Assembly (NCBI GenBank): GCA_026826555.1
Contig: JAKSZT010053764.1
Coordinates: 19,727,280-19,791,279, forward strand
Direction of reading: 5' to 3'
Length of the DNA: 64,000 nucleotides
DNA from: Tolypeutes matacus
Lineage: Eukaryota > Chordata > Mammalia > Cingulata > Chlamyphoridae
The position numbers and the translations under genes were made by a program. Below the pieces are notes generated by a model. The model ran no database searches. It saw nothing but the letters and a program-made list of their open reading frames with translations, and was not told the origin of the DNA. Below, in pieces: positions 55,765 through 64,000 of this stretch. Position 1 is the first letter of the stretch, and each line of letters opens with the position of its first letter.

Positions 55765-56578
55765 GGTTATTCTGCTGCACTCCTAATCATTTCCTCAACA
55801 CAAGGGCAGTTCATTCCAAAACCAAGCCCTGCTTTTGGGCAGGGCAGCAGGAGAGAGAAGTCTGAATAAGTAGAAATCAGAAAGCACAGCAAGCCAGTGA
55901 TCACTGACCAGGAAGGCAAGTACAGCTGATTCCCCAGAGGAGCCAAGAAAAGGGACGTGTCATTTGGAGAAATGAAGTCTTAATAACCACAGAAGGAATA
56001 AAGCCTCTTATTGTAAGACCCAGGTGTATATGGATAAAGATTACTGAAGACAACTTTTCCTATTTGGAATTTTAGTTCTGCTCTCTGGGTGACTCATTTT
56101 TCCTTCCCTGGAAATGCATGTTCCAAGGCACCAGGGTAAATCATACGTACAAAGCTTTGGTGGAAGGCCACAGTAGAGCTCACTATTGGACTTAACTTGG
56201 TAGCCACCTGTCTCCAAGCCCTGCATGTATCTCATCCTCAGATCAATGCTCCATCCTACTGCATTACATTCCTCTGGCAGCCCAAGTGCCATATTGATTA
56301 AATGCTTTCCTTTATAGAGTAGCTCAAGTTGTTTCTGGGAATCTGTTCTCAAGAGATGCAGCCTCCTTGCCGGTGCTTGCCACTCCCGAGCAGCCTCATT
56401 CACCAGCACGAAAAGTGAGTGTGTTCCTTGTGGACAGGCTGAGGAGTTATTTTATAGACTATCTAAGAGATGCAAATTTCTCCATTACAGAAAGACTGTC
56501 TAACTGAGTAAAATAAAATTTATGTCTACTTCCAATTAGCAACAAATCAAAAAGACCACTACAAATTGGTAAGCCATT
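55765..56578. other. intergenic, one domain-free open frame
   Basis: No repeat is seen. The minus-strand frame 56,041-56,409 (122 codons, opening with GTG, no ATG context) has a protein-like composition but no recognised domain and no clear splice sites. It is not called. Confidence 0.4.
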
Positions 56579-56588
56579 CATATGCTTT

Positions 56589-56757
56589 GTTTTTTCTCAT
56601 ATGTAGGAAGCTGGCGCCCAACCACTGAGCCACATCGGCTCTTTTTCGTTTGTTTTCTTGTTGTTTGTTTTTGTTTTTAGGAGGCACTGGGGACCAAACC
56701 CAGGACCTCCCATGTGGGAAGCAGGTGCTCAACTGCTTGAGCCAAATCCACTTCCCT
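56589..56757 (-). mobile_element. tandem pair of reversed DAS-type SINEs
   Basis: 56,589-56,640 is a partial head ('gcgcccaaccactgagccacatcgg'). After a T-rich linker comes a fuller head ('aggaggcactggggaccaaaccc', 'caactgcttgagccaaatccacttccc'). CATATGCTTT at 56,579-56,588 and CATGTGCTTT at 56,758-56,767 flank the pair with one mismatch, consistent with a single dimeric insertion. Confidence 0.85.
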
Positions 56758-56934
56758 CATGTGCTTTTGAAAACACTTTTAAATGGCAATCTAGAGAAAC
56801 TAAACTGCTATTATTGCTTACTTAACCAGAATAAAACTCTTCTTTTTCTAGGAAAGCTGAGACCTAGCCATCTATTTACAAAGCCATAATAGGGAATTTT
56901 TAAAAATCTGAATAGAATTTGTGGTATATTAGAA

Positions 56935-57412
56935 ATGGTCACAAATTTTATGTAGTTCCTCCTATCAAGGAGTAGAGTCTATTTCTTCTCCTGAATCTGG
57001 GCTGGTCTTGAGGGTTGCTCTGATCAACAGAAAATCGTGGAAAGAAAGTTGTGAGACTTCTTTGTTGTGCCCTCAAGGGGCCATAGCTTCTGCTCTCACC
57101 CTCTTGGGGGTTGCCCCCATGTGGACAAGTCTGAGGATAGTCTGCTGGAGAGGCATGTGGCAGAGAAGAACTAAGGCATCCTGGCTGAAAGCTTGGCAGC
57201 CACCTAATATGTAACTAAGGCCATCTCAGGCCACCCGGCCCTGTCAAACCACCAGGCAACTGTAGCCACATGAGTGACCTCATGCTAAAGCAGCTGCAGA
57301 ACCACCTGCCAAATGGATGAACCATGGACCATGAGCAAATCTGATGGTTGGTTGTTTTAAGCCATTAAATTTTGCAGAGGTTTGTCACCCAGCAATAGAT
57401 AATTGCCACCAA
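56935..57412 (+). mobile_element. MaLR/ERVL-type LTR relic
   Basis: 'gtagttcctcctatcaaggagtagagtctat', 'gggctggtcttgagggttgctctgatcaa', 'ctgaggatagtctgctgg', 'ttgttttaagccattaaattttg' and the terminal 'cagcaatagataattgccac' follow the order of a common mammalian solo LTR. It is diverged; the ends are approximate. Confidence 0.7.
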
Positions 57413-57734
57413 ACTCATTTCTGGTTTACTGCTAGATTTATCTGAGAAATCAAGAAAACCATTCACAATTACAGAAAATCAAGAGCGTATTTACACCAGC
57501 TAAACCTTATGGACAATGCTTAGAGAATTGAAAAACTATTTAGAAAATATAAACAATCTGGATCATTCCTGCTAAACCATCTGACTCTCCCACCCATGTT
57601 CATTCTGAATATCTACCTCCTTTTTCAATAACTGGTATTTTTATAAGAATTATGTACACAATTGACAAATTCCTAGTTTTCTTGGAAAGATGTAGTCACA
57701 GGTTTGTGGATCATCAATTACTGTGATTCACTAT
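57413..57734. other. intergenic, nothing recognised
   Basis: About 320 A/T-rich bases with no supported feature. Confidence 0.4.
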
Positions 57735-58060
57735 TTTTCTGATCATAGGCTTCTCTAAATTCTACCCTTCCTTCAGGGTGAAATTCAAACCCTGCTTCCA
57801 GGAAGCCTTCCTGACCACCTCAATTCTCTAGAAAAATTTCTTCATCTGAATTCTTAAAGCTTATAGGGCTATGCGTAGTTCTTTTCCAACACTTAGCAAG
57901 TGGGTTCTGACTTTGCTGTTGATCACTTATATCTATAATATGTCCTGCAACAGGTTTTAATGGCTTGAGAACTCAACCCAATTCTCACACCCTTTTTACT
58001 TCCAGTGGCTAGCACATTGCTTTTAATTAAACACAGTGGCATTCAATAAACAAGAGCTGC
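57735..58060 (+). repeat. L2 LINE 3' end
   Basis: 'ccttccttcagggtgaaattcaaaccctgcttccaggaagccttcctgaccacc' is the L2 signature. It continues through a T-rich middle to 'gtggctagcacattgc' and 'cattcaataaac'. Confidence 0.72.
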
Positions 58061-58129
58061 CTCTAATGTCAAATAGCAATTTCTGAATTTTAGACGACCT
58101 TTGTATTTTTAATGAGTCCAAAATAATTA

Positions 58130-58435
58130 TTTATTTATTCAAGAAATATTTATTGAGCATCTATTATGTGCTAGGTGCCAGATCTTGGCAGTGATCTTAG
58201 CAGTGAACTAAGTCCCTGCATTCATGAAGATTTCATTCTGGTTGAAGATAAAGATAATAAATCAACATTTATACAATATAATATTAATGATAAGTGCTAG
58301 AAAGACCAATGAAGCAGAATAAGAGAACCAAGTATAATGAGGATAACAAGTTTAGACAGGTAGGTTAAGGGAGGCCTCTCAGAGGAGATGACATTTAAGC
58401 AGAGACCCAAATGAATGAAGCAAGTCAGCCACACA
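58130..58435 (+). repeat. ancient mammalian interspersed repeat
   Basis: 'tttattgagcatctattatgtgctaggtgcc', 'aactaagtccctgcattcatgaag', 'gataagtgctagaaagacc' and 'ggcctctcagaggagatgacatttaagcagagaccc' match the block order of the repeat at 27,640-28,165. Confidence 0.65.
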
Positions 58436-60459
58436 GATAAGCTTATAAAGCTTGTCTAAATATTCAATTGCCAAATTGATTTGAGAGTGATTTCCTGAAT
58501 GATGGATTGTTCTTTCTTTAAATAGCTTTTCAATGAGTAAGGGATTCTAAACTAGTCATGACACGGATACATCCTCATATTCCCTTTAAAGATACAAACA
58601 AAGCACTGACATAAACAGCTTGCATGTGCGAAAGGAGCAAAGCAAGTTCATAGACCATCGAAAACCAAGTTCAACCTTTTAATAGTCTTTATGTTCCAAA
58701 TTTCTTGAGGGATCACCCACAGGGGCAACTTCTGTCTGAATAATCATTCCACTGAGGAAAAGTCTTTAAAACAAAGCTCTTCTGATAACAGCCCTTGTTA
58801 GACTGAGGAGCAGTGCAATTGAAGCCTGAAAAATGGCACCCAATTTTAAAGAGAAGAATTGAATATTTGAAACAGAAGGATCAGAGCAAAGGTAACTATG
58901 AAGACTAACTCAAGAGAGTGGGTCATTCTTCAATCCTACAATCCAGGGATAATTCCCTTGTGTTTTTGTTTTGTTTTTTCATTTTTTCCATTGTACTTGT
59001 TAATATGAACAAACTAAGGCTTTCATTTTTTAAAAATACACAGGATGAAAACTCATTACAAGTAGAACTGGGTACTTTGAGAAAAGATGCTCCATTCCTC
59101 AACTATACTGCAAAGAATTACTCAGATAAGTTGTTTTGTAGTATCCACATTTCTATTGATTTAAAGACAAAATGTTTTGGTTTGGGACAAGTGGGAAAGG
59201 AATTATGAGGGCCGCTTCAAACATGGTGCTCCTTTACTTTTTAGCATCCTTAAGCCTCCAGAAAAATATCTTCACTTATTATTTTCTCTCTCCTCTTCCT
59301 TGATTGCCCAACATAGTAATAAAAATATCAGTGAGAACCACCAGGAAAAGCAGAGAAAAGAGAAGACAGATGTGGTTTGGAGAAGTTGCCCTGGATCAGG
59401 AGAAAAGAGAGAAACACCTTGCTCACACTGCACTCATTTCTCTTTTTTCCCCACCAAACACCCTAGAAAACTGCTATTGAATGTGTAGACAGCATCTTTG
59501 TAGAGAAATAGAAATTTTTACTGGATACCAGGGAAAATGAATATGTTAGTGGCAATAACTATACTGGCCAATTGGGAGGTATGCTAAGAAACCCAAAATT
59601 AAAAATAATTTTAGTACAAAGTTTTAGGACTTAAAATTGATTTATTCAGCATTTAATAAACACCTCCTATATGTCCAACACTCGGGCACTGGGAAAGACA
59701 TGAAAAGAACATAAGACATGGTCTCTGCTAAGTATATAGGATTTAATTAACACACATGTGTAAAAGACAAACAAAGGATCATACTATTTTTTCCTTTGCA
59801 ACTAAACGACAATATGTGGGGAGATACTTTAAGACCATGCAAATAGCTTGTTTTTCACCAAAATTTTCCCCTAGGTTTAGCATCCATGGATGTTTGTTGC
59901 TTGAAACTGTCTTTACTATAATGGTCGTAAAATGATGATGCCTCCCTCCTCTCCAACTCTAGTAGTTCTTCCGCATCTACCAGATGACACTAGGCTTTGT
60001 ACTGTAAAAAGAGCCATCCCTTTTTCTGCATTTTTTAAAGTCTCTCCTTATCAGTGGTATGGATTCATGGATTCCTATGTTCTTTTTTCAATAAGTTACA
60101 GTTCATTATCATCCTGACTTCTTATTTTGAGAATCCTGGCTCCCATATTAACACTTACTCATTTGCTCAATCCTATAACACATCTAAAATAGTTTCAGAG
60201 TCATTCTACCTATGCCACTACAAAAACAAAACTATTAAAATGAGTTTAGCATAAGTTTGCAATTCTCCCCATCCCTCACCCATCTCACACTAAGTCTAAT
60301 GCTTGTTCATAAATTACTTAGATTAGGTTTTTCTCTCTCTTTTCAGTGTGGTTTTTCATTTGAAATACATTTGGGTTTGTTTATTTTTTCAGTTTGCTTT
60401 TAATTTTAGTTTTTCCCTTCCCTTTCCATATTGTTGGTTTAATTTTATTTCTTAAGTAG
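58436..60459. other. intergenic; possible conserved stretch; one repeat fragment
   Basis: 58,450-58,900 is repeat-free, A/T-rich and evenly composed (a candidate conserved element). 59,635-59,745 resembles the ancient repeat at 58,130 ('cagcatttaataaacacctcctatatgtccaacac'). The frames 58,918-59,208 and 59,177-59,488 show no domain. Confidence 0.4.
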
Positions 60460-61290
60460 ATATAACATAAACAAGCTTCCCAAAATAGAATCCATATAAA
60501 AGTCCATACTCAGAGAAGTGTTACTTTCTCCCATATCCTTCTACCCTGTTAGCTGCCTACCCCTTGTAGGTGACTAATTTCATTGTTTTCTTGTTTATCT
60601 TTCATATATATATATTTCTTTTTTTTTCTTTCATATATATATATATATTTTTTAATTTAATTTAATTTAATTTTTTAAGAACCAGCTTTTGGGGATTGAA
60701 CCCAGAAGCTCACATGTGGGAAGCTGACACTCAACCACTGAGCCACATCGGATCCCCTGATTTGGTTTTTTCATTTGCTTGTTTGCTTTTGGTTTTTTTC
60801 TTAGGAGGTACCAGGAGCTGAACCCGGGACCTTCCATGTGGGATGCAGGTGCTCAACTACTTGAGTCACATCCATTCCCCTTTATTTATTTAATTAATTG
60901 ATTTTTTAGGAGGTACTGGGGATTGAACCCGGGACCACATACATGGAAGCAGGCGCTCAACCGCTTGAGCTACATCTGCTTCCTCCTATATTTATTTTTA
61001 AAAGATATGCTGACACATGCATTATCCTATTTTCCCTTCTTTATTACACAAATGGTAGCACAAAGTGCTCCTTTGCACTTTGCTTTTTTTTTTTTTAATC
61101 TCAATATGCCCTGGAAAGCACTCCATGTCAGTTCATGTCACTCTGTTTTACAGCTACGTAGTACTGCATTGTGTATTTTAATATAATTTATCCAGCCAAT
61201 CTCCTCTGCCTGAACATTTAGGTTGTTTCCAAGAGTTTGTGATTACATATAATGCTGCAATGAATAAATTTGTACAGGGGCCTTTTTTTT
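60460..61290 (-). repeat. old L1 3' UTR split by a SINE cluster
   Basis: The left part (60,460-60,605: 'agatataacataaacaagcttccc', 'catatccttctaccctgttagc') and right part (60,990-61,290: 'aaatggtagcacaaagtgctcctttgcactttg', 'ctggaaagcactccatgtcagttcat', 'gtagtactgcattgtgt', 'aatgctgcaatgaataaa') are both reversed old-L1 3' sequence. A run of three SINE heads lies between. Confidence 0.7.
60606..60985 (-). mobile_element. three reversed DAS-type SINE heads in a row
   Basis: Heads at about 60,680-60,757 ('ttgaacccagaagctcacatg'), 60,805-60,880 ('gctgaacccgggaccttcc') and 60,905-60,985 ('attgaacccgggaccac'). Each ends in a 'ttgag/ctgagccacatc' type box A and is separated by T-rich linkers. An (AT)n run precedes them at 60,606-60,650. 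A dimeric element plus a second insertion is the simplest reading. Confidence 0.85.
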
Positions 61291-62735
61291 AATTTACAGA
61301 AAGCCTAGTTTTTGCAGAGAAAGTTGGGTTAACAAACAGGCCAACTGGAGATGTCTGTGAGTGGTGCTAAACTTGTACTCTGGCAGCAGCCTCCTCTCAA
61401 GTAGCCAGTGCTTGACCAGCTCCTGGCAGGACGTCCCCCAGCACAGGGATGCCTGGGGATCTTGAGATCTACCAGCCATCCGGCCTGTATTACTATCTGT
61501 CAAGAGGCAGTTTCCCTGAGCTTTGGGAACTAGCAGTCTTCTATACAGAGTCTTAAACTCACTCAGTAAACATCTCCTGCCCCTCCACAGAGAGCAGGTG
61601 CTGATCAGTGAGTGCTGCGTCTACAACTGAACTAGGATAAGAGTGTAGCCCTCTCTCCAGTGTGCTCTGCACCCAGCCCACCAAAGGCCGGCTCCTAGTG
61701 CCAGGTTCTTTACTGTGCCTTAGCAACCACCCCCCACCATACTCCCAGCCCCTCCCATGGGTGGAGTGCACACAACGTTGCAGCCCTCACCTCTACCAGG
61801 TACAGACATATTACCAAAGTTTTCCTTGTTGTCAGTTTAGCCCAGTCTCACAAAGTCAATCCTCCAGGATCAAAGCTTTTCCTATACTAGGTCATGGTGC
61901 TCTAATGCGCTCGTGCGCGCTCTCTCTCTCTCTCTTTCTCTCTCTCTCCCTCTTGCTCTCTCTCTCTCACACACACACACACTTTCTTTGAAGGCTTGAA
62001 TCTTTCCACAACAGTGGGGGTCTCCTAAGGAAAAGAGGGAAATTGTTTTTAAAATGGAGTCATTTCCAAACAAGCCTGTGCAGTTGCCTGCTGGGTAATT
62101 CATTGGTGTTAAACCTCAGAGCACCATTCTTGCAGGGGATGGCTCTTAAGCCAGTAACGCCCACTCTAAAGGGTCCTACCCTCAACACTTGGGGAAGGAT
62201 GTCTCTAGAGGAGAGCTGCTGGGGGAACAGCCCATCTAAGCTGAGGTTCCAGGAGGCAATGATGTGGGCTGCTCTGCCAGGTAGGTATTCAGGAAGCAGT
62301 GGGAGAGTACCCAGCTTTTGCTTTCCTCGCACTCCCCACACCTCAAAACTCCCGTGGCATCCAACAGTCCGTCTGTGTCTGTTCTAGCACAAAACTACTT
62401 CCAGCAACAGTGAGAGGTACGTGACAGCACAAAGGAGTATATCAGGCTACAAACCAGGTAACAACCACGAGGGAGACTGTAAAGAACAAGCCATGGGGTT
62501 TCTCATAGGGTTAACATAGCCAGGCTTACACAAAGGATAGATGAAGGCGAGGCAAAATGAGGAATCGTGTGCAGAGTGAGGAGGAAAAAAAAAATTAAAC
62601 TAAAACCTTTCGCTCTTTCTTTTTGCATCAGGGGGTACATTTACATTTCATAGTAAACTCAGATACAAATGAGGGTAGCTGAGAGGCGTCCCTACTTAGG
62701 CAGCTAATGAAATACCCTCCCAACTCCTTAAGCCT
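61291..62735. other. intergenic with a microsatellite
   Basis: No gene is supported. Frames on both strands around 61,559-62,387 overlap and include the microsatellite. The sequence becomes more GC-balanced from about 61,370. Confidence 0.4.
61918..61983. repeat. (CT)n-(CA)n microsatellite
   Basis: CT/TCTC repeats at 61,920-61,968 pass into CA repeats at 61,969-61,982. Confidence 0.95.
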
Positions 62736-62739
62736 TTGA

Positions 62740-63425
62740 TGCGGGATGCATATTAGAGCACCTTTTCAAACGGCGTCTGTAGTGTGTTCAGCCCAGCAGC
62801 CCAGCGGCTGCAGCCACTACTGGCGGGTGAGAGGGAAAATCCTGCCTGAAATAGTCAGGGTCTGGAGTGGGCCCCCAAAGCAGCGCCAAGCAAAACCAGG
62901 AGTGGAGTTTGGGAAGCGAAGCGGGCGCTGCTCTGCGCTCAGCACCCGGGCACCTAATGCAAGCTGGTCTCCCGGCTGCAGCTCTCAGAGGGCCACCATT
63001 TGTGCACGCAACCCCTGAGGGCTCGTCAGCGATGGGAACGTGGGAGGGGCCGAACACGCTGTTCAGAATAATTTAGGAGGCAGAATATTCTTCCTGCTTG
63101 GTAGTGTGAAATCACTTATTTATGGCTTCCATTCAGGCCCTGGTCTGCAGATAATCCCCCTTTCTCAGCGGTCGAACTCATGAATGTTGATCTTGCAAAT
63201 CAAGCTGACACTAGCAGCTTTTGTCCACGGGGGCATCCATCAAGGCCTGCTTTCTCCCCAGCACGTTTCCCCCCTCATCGGAATGCACGTCCCAGCCTCC
63301 CGGATTAAAGAACGGCGCGCTCCGCCCCCACGCGACCTGGGATCTCTAACAACAACCGCGGGGCATGTCTGCCCAGCGCGCTCGCGCCCAACTTGGAGCG
63401 TCCCTTTGAGGGTCCCAAGATAAAT
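62740..63425. promoter_or_regulatory. CpG-rich repeat-free segment, candidate promoter or enhancer
   Basis: GC content and CpG rise sharply over the flanks. About 13 CpG dinucleotides lie within roughly 105 bases near 63,308-63,405, with a GC-box-like CTCCGCCCCCAC at about 63,320. A second CpG-bearing patch covers 62,770-63,060. No repeat family is recognised. Open frames on both strands here reflect GC content. No TATA box, exon or gene is identified, so the strand and target are unknown. Confidence 0.5.
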
Positions 63426-64000
63426 GGCCCAGGCGGGAGGAGGGCACCTGATGAAGGGGCCCAGGAGCTTTAGACCCTCACCCCGGGGCCTGGGTATTCG
63501 TCCTTAAACAGGCATGCAAGGCCAAGCTGGAACAAAACCGATGCTGCAAGAAAGGAAGCAGGAAAACAATAGCATTTGTGCTGCCTGAGGACCGAGGACA
63601 GAGGAGACCAAGCCAGCCATGATGCATGGATCCGAAATAACAAGATTAGGTGGAGAAGGATGGATATCAACTGTATCCACAGATGCCGTCCATAAAGGAG
63701 ATTTTGCTAGAAGCAAAAAGAGCCTTGGTTTTCAGAGTAGACCCAGTGGTAATGCTGGGTCAAGGTGTGATAAGATGCTTTTATTAATGCTAACAAGTTA
63801 ATACTTTAAAAAGTGATCAAGGCTCCAGAGGAAGAGGTGCTAAATGCAAACCAAATGTGTATTGGAGTGTTTTGTGATTAATGTGAGTGCTGAATGGAAT
63901 AGAAATCCAGACACAGGTACTGTCACTCTTAGGAATTTAGGCTAGTGAATAAAGATATTCGTGCCTAATTTAAATTTTATTATGAGACACTCTCCACACA
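63426..64000. other. intergenic to window end
   Basis: Base composition returns to A/T-rich by about 63,750. No repeat or gene is recognised. Short antisense frames (63,470-63,716) carry no domain. Confidence 0.4.

Noticed and set aside
56041..56409. 122-codon minus-strand frame as an exon
   Set aside because: It opens with GTG, has no recognised domain and no clear acceptor or donor; kept only as a remark.
60606..60985. CRISPR-like array of spaced repeats
   Set aside because: The repeats are diverged tRNA-like SINE heads with T-rich linkers in a mammalian genome.
61882..62103. Arg/Glu-rich minus-strand frame
   Set aside because: It is the translation of a (CT)n-(CA)n microsatellite.

Overview
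The window is mammalian intergenic DNA, and most of the features I can support are transposable elements. tRNA-derived SINEs of the DAS type occur about a dozen times on both strands. There are also L1 3' ends of the type I associate with Xenarthra and a lineage-type LTR present three times. Together these suggest a xenarthran, most likely an armadillo; a sloth or anteater cannot be excluded from sequence alone. I found no intact protein-coding gene with exons and no bacterial or organellar signature. The long reading frames are either transposon or pseudogene remnants or chance frames.

Layout. 1-8.2 kb: MIR, L2 and MaLR-type LTR relics, including a complete 592-bp LTR with a 5-bp target duplication. 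8.46-10.3 kb: a processed pseudogene of the CCCH zinc-finger gene ZC3H8 on the minus strand, with matching 11-bp target duplications, an A-tract, a polyadenylation signal and a CpG-rich 5' end. 10.9-15.8 kb: a stack of nested insertions (MIR split by L1; MaLR split by two L1s, one of them split by an ERVK-like solo LTR). 16.8-18.1 kb: an old L1 and a SINE split by an LTR. 19-37 kb: mostly single-copy DNA with scattered MIR, L2, hAT and SINE copies, a templated 60-bp insertion at 22.0 kb, and several stretches that could be conserved non-coding elements. 37.6-46.7 kb: a dimeric SINE, a long decayed minus-strand L1 holding a SINE, an ERV1-like LTR and another L1 3' end. 46.7-62.7 kb: single-copy DNA with microsatellites, SINEs, LTRs and old repeats, and a striking hairpin at 55.70 kb. 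62.7-63.4 kb: a CpG-rich, repeat-free segment that could be a promoter or enhancer.

There is no pathway or operon to describe. The informative content is the order of insertions and a few unusual rearrangements: a snap-back hairpin with a third copy of its arm tip, a locally templated insertion, and a possible L1 3' transduction. Repeat family names come from recognition by eye. Target-site duplications were read directly from the bases.
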